Counted from the stretch's first letter, positions 1 to 7,071 are shown. The stretch is 8,185 nt of DNA from an uncultured Flavobacteriales bacterium (GCA_913041775.1 CAJWJW010000058.1:1-8185); one strand, 5' to 3'. Translations and numbers: made by a program. The notes: generated from the sequence alone by a model not told the origin.

Positions 1-210
1 TGTACCAATCCTGCTGCATTAAACTTTAATGAAGAAGCCAATAACGACGATGGTTCTTGTATGATAGAAGGTTGTACCGATGCAGGTGCTTCAAATTACA
101 ATCCTCTTGCAAACATTGAAGACAATTCTTGTATTTCATTTATTTATGGTTGTACAGATTCTGATGCGCATAACTATAATCCGAGTGCAAACCAAGAAGA
201 TGGTTCTTGT
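1..210 (+). repeat. Cys-x18-Cys protein repeats 1-3
   Basis: Three copies of a 20-residue unit begin and end with Cys: 1-60, 73-132 and 151-210. The shared pattern is C-T-[DN], then N-[YF]-N, then A-N and finally D-[GN]-S-C. The first two are joined by four residues and the second and third by six, giving start-to-start distances of 72 and 78 bases. Copy 2 has DNSC in place of DGSC. Paired cysteines suggest one disulfide per unit, and the clustered Asp/Asn residues could bind calcium as in thrombospondin type 3-like repeats; both are inference. Similar GCTD...NYN...DGSC repeats are common in large secreted proteins of marine Bacteroidota. Confidence 0.85.
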
Positions 211-2259
211 GATTATATCTCAGTTGTTATTATCCAATGGGAAGAATTGGCTGGTTCAAACTTTCATTTCTGGGCTATTATAAACGACATCCCTACAACA
301 AATACAATGTATTGGGATATGGGGGATGGTACTACTTATCCAGGAGTATTCGAACCTGTTCACTATTATCAAGAAAATGGTACCTATGAGGTTTCATTGT
401 CTGTCTCAACTATTATTGGTAGTTTCATTGCTACTGCTACCGTTGTAGTTACTGATGTAATTGCTGGTTGTACAGATATTACTTCGTTTAACTATAATCC
501 TGCTGCTATAGTAGATGATGGTTCTTGTATCTCAGCTATTTTTGGTTGTACAAACTCTGAAGCGATCAATTACAATTCACTAGCTAATTCTGAAGATGGT
601 TCATGTATCGGTGTTGTATATGGTTGTACTGAGCTTTTAGCAATGAACTATAATGAAGAAGCAAACACTGATGATGGTTCTTGTATTTCTTATGTATATG
701 GTTGTATGGACGTATTAGCTTTAAATTATAATGAATTAGCAAATACAGACGATGAGTCTTGTACTTATCCTTTACCTACAGAACCAGATTGGGATATTCA
801 AATAACTTCAAATAATCATATTGTTCTTATTCCAGAAACGGCCTCTATTACAATTAACGATTCTCCAATTGAGATTGGCGATTATTTAGGTGTGTTTTAC
901 CTTGCTGATGATGAGGAATACTACTGTGCAGGTAAAATTATGTATACCGGAGTTACCAATACTTTAACCGTTTATGGTACTGAACCTGGTATGTTTAATG
1001 GTTCTCAAGTAGGTGAGGAGTTTGTATGGAAAACATGGAAAGCTTCAATCAATGAAGTTCGCATTGCTCTAGCAGATTACGATACTTCAATGCCAGATTT
1101 AGATACTTATGTACTAGACGGTATTAGTGGGATTATTGCACTTTCTAATACAATGTCTCATGACATTGAGATGATGGAAGGTTGGAACTTGATTTCTACT
1201 TATATCGTTCCTGACTACCCAAGTATAGGAGATGTTTTTGCGCCTGTTGTAGATGATTTGTTTATGGCTAAAGATGAAGTTGGTAATGTTTTCTGGCCAG
1301 CATATAACCTTAATAATATAGGTGATCATACAGTTGGTAAAGCATATAAAGTAAAAATGAACTCTGAGTCTTTACTACAGGTAAGAGGAAGTATTGCTAA
1401 TCCTAGCGATTATCCTTTAACTTTAACAGAAGGTTGGAGTTATTTAGGGTATTTACGTAAACAAGCTGCAGATATTAGTATTGTTATGGAAACCATAGCC
1501 GATGATATAATGTTAATTAAGGATGGTACAGGGAACGTATACTGGCCAGAATTTAATGTTAATACTATTGGGAATATGGAACCAGGTAAAGGGTATCAAA
1601 TTCGAATGGTTAGTACTCGAATATTTAATTTTCCTGCTAATGAGATTGTTTTGCCACAGTTGAGAACGAGTCCTCAGTTAACTACTAAGTTTTACAATAC
1701 TCCGGAGGCAAAAGAATACAGTATGAATATAGCTTTACCTTTAGATTTGTTAAATGATTTTGTTATCGGTGATGAGATTGCTGTAAAAAATCATAACAAT
1801 GTAGTTATTGCTAGTTCTGTGTTTAATAATCAGCCCGTTGTATTAACGCTTTGGATCAATGAGGAAGACTTAAACTCAAACTTTAATTTATTCCAGTGGT
1901 CTAGTACTCAAAATAGAGAATATAAAGTTGACTTTACGTCTTCTTCCTCTCTGTTAATTAACAATAGTGTGCTTATTGCAGATGCTATTTCTACTATTCA
2001 ATTAGAAGATGCATTCTCTGTCTATCCAAATCCAAGTTCAGATAAAGCGACTGTAAAGATTTCCTTAATTAAGAGTACTGAAACTAGCATTCGCATTTAC
2101 AATATACTAGGAGAGGAGGTAATGGTGATTTCTCAGGCTATTTTATCTAATGGAGTATCTACAGTTTCTTTTGATGTATCTAATTTAACTAGAGGTATTT
2201 ATTTTATTAAACTTACGAGTGATACTTATTCGGAAGTTCAGAAATTCCAGGTTTACTAA
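1..2259 (+). CDS. Large T9SS-secreted repeat protein with PKD domain (3' part only)
   Basis: The frame is open from base 1 to the TAA at 2257-2259, so the start lies upstream; the ATG at 61 is internal, because the 20 codons before it encode another copy of the repeat. Visible order: three Cys-x18-Cys repeats (1-210), a PKD-like domain (about 211-462, core WDMGDG at 313-330 and HYYQENGTYEV), four more Cys repeats (469-762), a beta module with IGDYLGVF (about 811-1060), two tandem WNLIS-like modules (about 1177-1362 and 1429-1611), a second beta module with IGDEIAV (about 1711-1938), and a C-terminal T9SS type A sorting domain (about 2011-2256, YPNPSS then a RGIYFIKL strand). T9SS sorting domains direct export across the outer membrane and are usually cleaved, leaving the protein surface-attached or released. 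No catalytic domain is visible, so an adhesive or structural surface role is inference. A bidirectional terminator follows 16 bases after the stop codon. Confidence 0.9.
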   Translation, partial: CTNPAALNFNEEANNDDGSCMIEGCTDAGASNYNPLANIEDNSCISFIYGCTDSDAHNYNPSANQEDGSCDYISVVIIQWEELAGSNFHFWAIINDIPTTNTMYWDMGDGTTYPGVFEPVHYYQENGTYEVSLSVSTIIGSFIATATVVVTDVIAGCTDITSFNYNPAAIVDDGSCISAIFGCTNSEAINYNSLANSEDGSCIGVVYGCTELLAMNYNEEANTDDGSCISYVYGCMDVLALNYNELANTDDESCTYPLPTEPDWDIQITSNNHIVLIPETASITINDSPIEIGDYLGVFYLADDEEYYCAGKIMYTGVTNTLTVYGTEPGMFNGSQVGEEFVWKTWKASINEVRIALADYDTSMPDLDTYVLDGISGIIALSNTMSHDIEMMEGWNLISTYIVPDYPSIGDVFAPVVDDLFMAKDEVGNVFWPAYNLNNIGDHTVGKAYKVKMNSESLLQVRGSIANPSDYPLTLTEGWSYLGYLRKQAADISIVMETIADDIMLIKDGTGNVYWPEFNVNTIGNMEPGKGYQIRMVSTRIFNFPANEIVLPQLRTSPQLTTKFYNTPEAKEYSMNIALPLDLLNDFVIGDEIAVKNHNNVVIASSVFNNQPVVLTLWINEEDLNSNFNLFQWSSTQNREYKVDFTSSSSLLINNSVLIADAISTIQLEDAFSVYPNPSSDKATVKISLIKSTETSIRIYNILGEEVMVISQAILSNGVSTVSFDVSNLTRGIYFIKLTSDTYSEVQKFQVY
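469..762 (+). repeat. Cys-x18-Cys protein repeats 4-7, exact 78-base period
   Basis: Four copies start at 469, 547, 625 and 703, each 60 bases long and separated by 18-base linkers encoding six residues of the form I-[SG]-x-[IV]-[FY]-G. The period is therefore exactly 26 codons. The last copy is slightly decayed: it starts C-M-D and ends DESC. At the DNA level the segment encoding D-G-S-C-I is nearly identical between copies, consistent with growth by tandem duplication. Confidence 0.88.
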
Positions 2260-2275
2260 GTAGAATTTGAAATAT

Positions 2276-2313
2276 AAAAAAAAGAGCCACTCATAGGAGT
2301 GGCTCTTTTTTTT
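2276..2313. terminator. Symmetric bidirectional intrinsic terminator
   Basis: Eight A residues (2276-2283), a perfect 9-bp GC-containing stem (2284-2292 GAGCCACTC paired with 2297-2305 GAGTGGCTC), a four-base ATAG loop, and eight T residues (2306-2313). The A and T runs also pair, extending the perfect stem to 17 bp. Each strand reads as stem-loop plus U tract, so it can end the secreted-protein transcript (stop at 2259) and the convergent barrel-HMA transcript (stop codon at 2341-2339). Confidence 0.93.
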
Positions 2314-2338
2314 GCTAAAACAAATCTAAATATTAATA

Positions 2339-3562
2339 TTAATGCTCTGTTCTATACTTACAGCATGAGTGTAGCTTGTTGTATGCTCCATCCTTCGAGG
2401 TAGATAGCCAGTTGTCGTGTCCTCCTTTAGAAAGTACCTTAGCTAATTTCTCAGTATTAATATCATCTTCAAATTTTACCAATAATAGCTTTGAATCTAA
2501 GTTCCATTCTGCCCATTTTACACCTTTAACAGAATTCGCCATGTCTTCAATACGAGTTTTACACATCCCACAAATACCATCTACAAAAAAACTATTTTCG
2601 TTAAAAGACTCTAGCAGTATATTGTTTAACAATGGTTTTATAGTTTTTAATGAAAAACCCTTAGAGACTGCTAAAACCAATATATACTTATTTGTGAGTT
2701 GAATTCCGTTTACATTTCTGTAAATAGGAATATTTACTGAAGTTGTAATCCCGAAATTCTCAGGTAATAGGTATGAGATCCTCGGTTGAACATTAATGAA
2801 TGTACCACCTGTAGATTCAACAATTATGTCTCTATTTATAGCTTTCTCTCTTAGAGTGAAATTAAGGCCTAATCCAGTATTTATTTTCTTAGTAGTATTA
2901 TGAGAAGTACTAAAAACAAAAGAATACAAATTCCCGTATTTATAATCTGTACGATCTGTATTAATCCTTTGAGAGAACTCAGTAGATATGAATGAGTTTA
3001 AGGAGAATTTAGAGCCGTAAAACCTTTTAGACAAGTTTAGTGCTGTTTTTAATTTGAAACTACCTGAGGATGGCTGTATATCGATAGGTAAAATTACATT
3101 CTTATCCATTTGATCGAATTGGCCAATTGGAACAGATGTTTTTACTGAAGCTGTTATAGATGCTAAGTGCTTTTTTAAATTCGCTACTTGGTATTTTAAG
3201 TCAATTGCTGCATCTCCTAATCCCGATGCTTCTCTAGTTGCATCAATAAAAGTAAAATCCATAGACTTATTAATAAAATAGCCTATTTCTGAAGAAATAG
3301 AGAGTTTGTTAGAGAGTCCATAAGAGAAATTTAAGAGTCCAAAATCGAATTTAGTATTTTCTAAATAATCAAAGTCATATACCGAATTTCCTTTAAAATA
3401 GGTGTCAGAATAGCTATGAACATATGATGAACTAACTGAAAAGTAGTTTTTAGCCATACTTCCGGACCCACCATTAGAAGCTGGATTTCCTGCAGAACAG
3501 CACTGAGCGTTTATTTGTTGAGAAAAACTAACTAAACAAACGAGACTTAGTAAACGAAGCAT
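2339..3562 (-). CDS. Outer-membrane beta-barrel protein with C-terminal HMA metal-binding domain
   Basis: 407 residues. Residues 1-19 form a signal peptide (hydrophobic core, predicted cut after INA), followed at once by a vicinal CC (21-22) and a Gly/Ser/Asn-rich segment. Residues about 38-310 are rich in alternating aromatic/polar strands (for example FSVSSSYVHSYSD, LLNFSYGLSNKLSISSEIGYF), typical of a Bacteroidota outer-membrane 'transporter' barrel. Residues about 323-393 form a heavy-metal-associated domain: FFVDGICGMCKTRIED carries the CxxC pair C331/C334, followed by VKGVKWAEWNLDSKLLLVKF and a final LHSCCKY with C400/C401. HMA domains bind Cu+, Zn2+ or Hg2+ through CxxC. If both barrel ends face the periplasm, the HMA domain would also lie there. 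A role in uptake or efflux of copper or another soft metal is inference. The gene lies 10 bases after the lipoprotein gene, probably in one operon. Confidence 0.82.
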   Translation of the reverse strand: MLRLLSLVCLVSFSQQINAQCCSAGNPASNGGSGSMAKNYFSVSSSYVHSYSDTYFKGNSVYDFDYLENTKFDFGLLNFSYGLSNKLSISSEIGYFINKSMDFTFIDATREASGLGDAAIDLKYQVANLKKHLASITASVKTSVPIGQFDQMDKNVILPIDIQPSSGSFKLKTALNLSKRFYGSKFSLNSFISTEFSQRINTDRTDYKYGNLYSFVFSTSHNTTKKINTGLGLNFTLREKAINRDIIVESTGGTFINVQPRISYLLPENFGITTSVNIPIYRNVNGIQLTNKYILVLAVSKGFSLKTIKPLLNNILLESFNENSFFVDGICGMCKTRIEDMANSVKGVKWAEWNLDSKLLLVKFEDDINTEKLAKVLSKGGHDNWLSTSKDGAYNKLHSCCKYRTEH

Positions 3563-3572
3563 AAGGATCTAA

Positions 3573-3935
3573 TTATTCTATAATTGTTATCATAATACTT
3601 TCTGTTAGCTCTCCTTTATTATTAGAAACGGTGCAACTAATAACTTTTTCGCCTATACAACAAGGCGATGCAGTATATTGTGCTTGTGAACCAGAGTCAT
3701 TAATAATGAATAGATCTCCTAAGTCTACCTCCCATATATAAGTAAGTTCTCCGCCATTAGCAGCACAATTTAATACTGCAGGCTTAGTGCTACCAAATTC
3801 AATTATAGACATATTAGTTGTTAAACTGTCTATTGTAGGAACCGTATTATTTGGATTAAAGGTTGTTTTATCTTTATCGCAGCTACCAAACAAAAGAATT
3901 CCTGCTAGGGCAAACAAATATGTATAAGCTTTCAT
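3573..3935 (-). CDS. Small Ig-like lipoprotein with vicinal cysteines
   Basis: 120 residues. The N-terminus is a lipoprotein signal: MK, a hydrophobic stretch, then LLFGSC with the lipidated Cys at 19, followed by acidic/basic residues (DKDK). The rest reads as one Ig- or PKD-like beta sandwich: a core Cys at 57 (VLNC), Trp at 68 (YIWEV) and Cys at 101 (ISCTVSNNKGE), the classic C-W-C layout of an Ig fold. An additional vicinal pair, C92-C93 in SPCCIG, is not needed for that fold and could bind metal or form a second redox site. It is the first gene of an apparent operon with the barrel-HMA protein, which supports a shared envelope metal-handling role by inference. The family name is not recognised. 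It could instead be a general surface lipoprotein. Confidence 0.78.
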   Translation of the reverse strand: MKAYTYLFALAGILLFGSCDKDKTTFNPNNTVPTIDSLTTNMSIIEFGSTKPAVLNCAANGGELTYIWEVDLGDLFIINDSGSQAQYTASPCCIGEKVISCTVSNNKGELTESIMITIIE

Positions 3936-4047
3936 AAATGGGTGTTTTTGGAGTTTTTTATTAATTAGGAAATATACGACAATAATCTTGCCATTAAAAT
4001 CGATATTTTAAATTAAATAACTAGTTTTATCATTCAAATAGTTATGT
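3936..4047. other. Divergent intergenic region between the lipoprotein operon and ftsE
   Basis: 112 A/T-rich bases that must hold promoters for both directions. On the minus strand, TATATTTC (3976-3969) matches the Bacteroidota -7 box TAnnTTTG except for the last base, but no TTG stands at the expected distance upstream. On the plus strand, TAGTTTTA (4022-4029) also has one mismatch and again lacks a well-placed TTG. Neither is strong enough to call. No hairpin, small RNA gene or small ORF stands out. Confidence 0.4.
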
Positions 4048-4725
4048 ATGTCGGCACCAATATTAAGCCTTAAAGAGGCTAAGATTTTTCAAAAAGACCA
4101 TATGGTTCTTAGCAATGTAAATTTCGATTTACTTGCGGGTGGTTTCACCTATTTAATTGGTAAAACGGGTTCTGGAAAAAGTAGTTTGTTAAAAACGATT
4201 TACGGCGATTTAAACCTTCAAGAAGGTGCAGGGCAAGTTGCTGGATTCGATTTGAATGATCTTAAAGAAAAGGACATTCCTTTTTTACGAAGAAATATTG
4301 GTGTAGTATTTCAAGATTTTCAGTTGCTATCTGATAGATCTATCTACGACAACCTTTTGTTTGTTTTGAAAGCAACTGCTTGGGAAGACAAAACTAAAAT
4401 TGATGCTCGTATTCTAGAGGTTTTAGAACAAGTTAGTATGGGAACGAAGGCTTATAAAATGCCTCATGAATTGTCTGGAGGCGAGCAGCAACGTATTGCA
4501 ATTGCTAGGGCTTTATTAAACGAGCCAGATTTAATACTTGCGGACGAACCTACTGGGAATTTAGACCCAGAAACTTCCAGAGAAATTATGTTTGTATTAA
4601 AAGGAATTCAAGCTAAAGGAAAAGCTATTTTTATGGCTACTCACGATTATTCAATTATAAATGATTTCCCTTCTCAAATGATTCGTTGTATAGACGGAAC
4701 AGTTATTCCGGTGGAAAAATTATAG
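4048..4725 (+). CDS. ftsE: Cell division ABC transporter ATP-binding protein FtsE
   Basis: 225 residues, the usual FtsE length. It has a complete ABC ATPase set: Walker A GKTGSGKS (38-45), Q-loop Gln in VVFQDFQLL (Gln 89), signature LSGGEQQ (142-148), Walker B LILADE (162-167), D-loop NLDP (171-174) and switch His 199. The segments IPFLRRNIGVVFQDFQLL and KMPHELSGGEQQRIAIARAL are typical of FtsE rather than LolD. FtsE pairs with the membrane protein FtsX at the division site and controls peptidoglycan hydrolases during septation; FtsX is not beside it here. The start is fixed by an in-frame TAG at 4039-4041 with no other start codon between it and the ATG; a second ATG at 4044 is out of frame. 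The last 23 bases overlap the convergent glycosyltransferase gene. Confidence 0.88.
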   Translation: MSAPILSLKEAKIFQKDHMVLSNVNFDLLAGGFTYLIGKTGSGKSSLLKTIYGDLNLQEGAGQVAGFDLNDLKEKDIPFLRRNIGVVFQDFQLLSDRSIYDNLLFVLKATAWEDKTKIDARILEVLEQVSMGTKAYKMPHELSGGEQQRIAIARALLNEPDLILADEPTGNLDPETSREIMFVLKGIQAKGKAIFMATHDYSIINDFPSQMIRCIDGTVIPVEKL

Positions 4726-5824
4726 ATTGAATTTTCTTCGCTTCTTCTATACAACTATAAGGTTTTAATAATTCTTCACGCTGTATAATATCATCATCGG
4801 TAAATGGAATAGATTGTAGTTCTTTAATCTGTTTAATCCATTGTTTTGGGCTTTCTACAATAACACATGTTTTTTCGAGCCCAGTTTTAAATACCATCTT
4901 ATTATTTACCACACAATGTCTTCCTAGATAAAGGGATTTCAAAAGTTTTAATTTTATACCAGTATCTTGCTCAGTCGTTAATACATGTACGTGTGCATCT
5001 TTCATCATTTTTTCTAAAACACTATCTTCTGGGTTTTCAACCAATCTAATATTCGAGTGTTTTAAAACTTCTTTTCTTAATTTATTACTCGGATTAGATC
5101 CAGTAATTACCAAGTCGTAATTAAGGTATTTAAACACTTTAAGACTTAAAAATAGAGCAGCATTTTCATTTTCAGCAACGGATAAATTCCCATGATAAAT
5201 TGCATATTCTCCAATTCCAGTTTTACTTAATATTGTTGCATCTGGATGAAAAGCTCTAATTAAATGTGAATTACTTGTCTTCGATAGTTGATCATGATCT
5301 ATATCTGAAATTGCTAGGATTGCATCAGCATTAATTAGTCGTTTTTCGAAAGATTTAATCTTTAAATACTCTGTAATTAAATAGAGCTTTGTGGCGATTT
5401 TTGTTTCACTTTTAGCCAATAGTTTGTAATAATCACTTTCAATATTATGAGCTCTTACAAATTGTTTTCGTTCTTTTAATTGAGTGTTATTTAAGTAATA
5501 ACAACAATGTAAGCCTTCATATAAAATAGGAGCATCTATACTTATTAAATTCTCTAAGAGTTGTTTTGAATTTCTAGTCTTAACGATAAATGGTATTTTG
5601 GAAAATAAATTCTTCCAATGCCTGTTCCTAGGATAATAATGAACAGATTCACAAAGTGTATTTAATTGCTCTGCGTGTTTCCTACCGTACTCAAAGCAGT
5701 GTAAATGAATTTTAACTCCCAGTTCGCTCAACACTTTAATCTTATAGAATATATCTATAACCCCACCATAGTTTGCAGGGTAAGGGATGTTTAAGGCGAC
5801 TATATGTAAAGTATTAGTTTTCAA
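4703..5824 (-). CDS. GT4-like glycosyltransferase (second gene of pair, TTG start)
   Basis: 373 residues, normal for a GT-B fold enzyme. N-terminal half: HIVALNIPYPANYGGVIDIFY (7-27) with the Gly-Gly loop of GT4 acceptor domains, and RAHNIESDYY (124-133), a common motif before the interdomain linker. C-terminal half: YHGNLSVAENENAA (210-223) and GIKLKLLKSLYLGRHCVV (289-306), the region that binds the sugar nucleotide in this fold. The classic E-x7-E is not intact. It would transfer a sugar from a nucleotide donor to a glycan or lipid-linked acceptor at the cytoplasmic face; donor and acceptor cannot be told. The start is TTG at 5824-5822: an in-frame stop (TGA at 5845-5843) lies just upstream, there is no ATG between, and the conserved N-terminal motif begins only a few residues in. 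The gene overlaps the preceding glycosyltransferase by 11 bases, suggesting translational coupling. Confidence 0.82.
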   Translation of the reverse strand: MKTNTLHIVALNIPYPANYGGVIDIFYKIKVLSELGVKIHLHCFEYGRKHAEQLNTLCESVHYYPRNRHWKNLFSKIPFIVKTRNSKQLLENLISIDAPILYEGLHCCYYLNNTQLKERKQFVRAHNIESDYYKLLAKSETKIATKLYLITEYLKIKSFEKRLINADAILAISDIDHDQLSKTSNSHLIRAFHPDATILSKTGIGEYAIYHGNLSVAENENAALFLSLKVFKYLNYDLVITGSNPSNKLRKEVLKHSNIRLVENPEDSVLEKMMKDAHVHVLTTEQDTGIKLKLLKSLYLGRHCVVNNKMVFKTGLEKTCVIVESPKQWIKQIKELQSIPFTDDDIIQREELLKPYSCIEEAKKIQSIIFPPE

Positions 5825-6932
5825 TATCCAAATATACTTCTTTCAATTCTTTTTCCTCGTGCCCCCAATGTAACTCAGCTTGAGCTTGTGGTAAATTTAA
5901 TGCCCATTCCTTTCTTAGTGAAGTATCTTCTATAGCTAATCGTATTTTAGCGGCAATATGTTTGGGTTCGTGATTGTCTATAAATAATCCAATTTTATAA
6001 GTATCAATTATGTTTTTCACCTCGACTACTTTGGTCGAAAGTACTGGTGTACCTGCATGTATATAATCGAATAGTTTATTGGGTAAGCTAAAGCGGTAAT
6101 TTAGATTCGTGTCTTTGTCTAGTGTTAATCCCAATTCAGCATGATGTGTGTATTGCATCATTTCGGAATAAGGCATTCGACCTTTAAATACTATTTGGTT
6201 TTCCAAATTCAATTCTTGTACTCTTACTTTTAACTTTGGAATTACATCTCCATTCCCAATAATTAAGAAATACACATTAGGCAAGTATTGTATTGCTTCT
6301 ACAGCTTCTTCTATACCACGATCTATATTAATACCGGCACCTTGAGTAATTATAATCTGTTTGTCTAAAGGTAAACCAAGTTCAATTTTAGATTTATAAA
6401 CAGCTACATTTTGCTTTACAGGCATGTTCCGCATTATCCTCAAGGATTTCGAATACTCAAGATTATACAAATTAGCAATAGACTTATTTACAGTGAAAAT
6501 GTATTTAAGTTTTGGGAAAATCCACTTTTCTATATTTTTCCAAATAGCTTTTACAAATGGTTTATTCTGAATTTCTGGTACTCCAGTAAAATATTCATGA
6601 GAATCATAAACTAGCGGTTTACTACGAATTCTAGAAGCTAAAAAATTTGCTAATAGAGTGTCTAAGTCATTAGCATGATAGATGTTTACTTTAGAAAATA
6701 ATAGAACAAAAAAGAGTCTGATATTGTATTCTGCATAAAAAAGCGCCCCCTTAGTAAAGAACAAGTTCATTCTCCTAATACGATAGGGTCTATCTAAATG
6801 TCTACTATCTGATAGTTTACGACCTATTAATAGTATATCGTAACCTAAATTACTTAGGCCATTACACACTTTATTAACTCTTTGATCAGTTGTTAAGTCG
6901 TTCGTTACAGAAATTAATACTCGTTTTTTCAT
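5814..6932 (-). CDS. GT4 family glycosyltransferase (first gene of pair)
   Basis: 372 residues with a complete GT-B two-domain layout. The N-terminus, KKRVLISVTNDLTTDQRVNKV, is typical of a Bacteroidota GT4 subgroup and supports this ATG. HANDLDTL (87-94) and VYDSHEYF (108-115) are acceptor-domain motifs. The C-terminal domain starts near QGAGINIDRG (197-206) and includes LIIGNGD (223-229), FKGRMPYSEM (249-258) and SLPNKLFDYIHAGTPVLST (282-300), where NKLFDY replaces the usual E-x7-E segment, as is common in this subgroup. Expected role: transfer of a sugar from a nucleotide donor during capsule, exopolysaccharide, O-antigen or protein glycan synthesis; the substrate is unknown. No long membrane segment is certain, though FFVLLF near 74-79 may touch the membrane. 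The next gene overlaps it by 11 bases on the same strand, so they probably form an operon. Confidence 0.88.
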   Translation of the reverse strand: MKKRVLISVTNDLTTDQRVNKVCNGLSNLGYDILLIGRKLSDSRHLDRPYRIRRMNLFFTKGALFYAEYNIRLFFVLLFSKVNIYHANDLDTLLANFLASRIRSKPLVYDSHEYFTGVPEIQNKPFVKAIWKNIEKWIFPKLKYIFTVNKSIANLYNLEYSKSLRIMRNMPVKQNVAVYKSKIELGLPLDKQIIITQGAGINIDRGIEEAVEAIQYLPNVYFLIIGNGDVIPKLKVRVQELNLENQIVFKGRMPYSEMMQYTHHAELGLTLDKDTNLNYRFSLPNKLFDYIHAGTPVLSTKVVEVKNIIDTYKIGLFIDNHEPKHIAAKIRLAIEDTSLRKEWALNLPQAQAELHWGHEEKELKEVYLDIEN

Positions 6933-7071
6933 GGTAACGAAGATACGTATTCAGAGGTATGTTTACAATTTAGATTTGAAGATATTATTGCCTATAAATT
7001 TTGAAATTGAAATGCTTAATTTAGGTTAGTATAGTAAAGCTTTTTGTAAATTGCCGCACTAAATATTTTTT
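6933..7071. other. Divergent intergenic region between the glycosyltransferases and the TPR-like gene
   Basis: 139 A/T-rich bases. Besides the minus-strand promoter candidate, the plus strand has TTG at 6976-6978 and, 16 bases on, TAAATTTTG (6995-7003), which resembles TAnnTTTG with one extra base; it is a weak candidate for the rightward gene and would give a leader of about 60 bases. No stable hairpin, RNA gene or small ORF is evident. Confidence 0.35.
6938..6968 (-). promoter_or_regulatory. Candidate Bacteroidota promoter for the glycosyltransferase pair
   Basis: Reading the minus strand: TTG at 6968-6966, a 20-base spacer, then TATCTTCG at 6945-6938, matching the Bacteroidota -7 box TAnnTTTG with one mismatch. 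The box ends only five bases before the ATG at 6932, so transcription would start at or very near the start codon, giving a leaderless mRNA. This is pattern matching only. Confidence 0.35.

Noticed and set aside
80..283. Open frame of 67 codons in another frame of the secreted protein gene
   Set aside because: Its translation is a shifted reading of the Cys repeats and continues into no known domain.
466..762. A regular 78-base periodicity that could suggest a CRISPR-like or satellite array
   Set aside because: The period is exactly 26 codons, the frame stays open, and conservation follows the protein motif; the 'spacers' are six-residue linkers.
1114..1329. Open frame of 71 codons on the minus strand
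   Set aside because: Antisense to the well-supported secreted protein gene; no recognisable protein features.
2329..2340. Palindrome AATATTAATATT next to the end of the barrel-HMA gene
   Set aside because: Low-complexity A/T sequence overlapping the stop codon; no partner site or known operator pattern.
2376..2702. Open frame of 108 codons on the plus strand
   Set aside because: It lies entirely antisense to the HMA and barrel coding sequence and its translation shows no domain or coherent signal.
3283..3300. Perfect 8-bp inverted repeat CTATTTCT-GA-AGAAATAG
   Set aside because: It lies inside the barrel coding region, is A/T-rich, has a two-base loop and no T run, so it is probably chance or codon-driven.
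4721..4752. Possible weak hairpin (TATAGA ... TCTATA) after ftsE
   Set aside because: Only six A/T-rich pairs around a 20-base loop and no T run; not a credible terminator.
6411..6614. Open frame of 67 codons on the plus strand
   Set aside because: Antisense to the first glycosyltransferase; composition reflects the opposite strand's codons.
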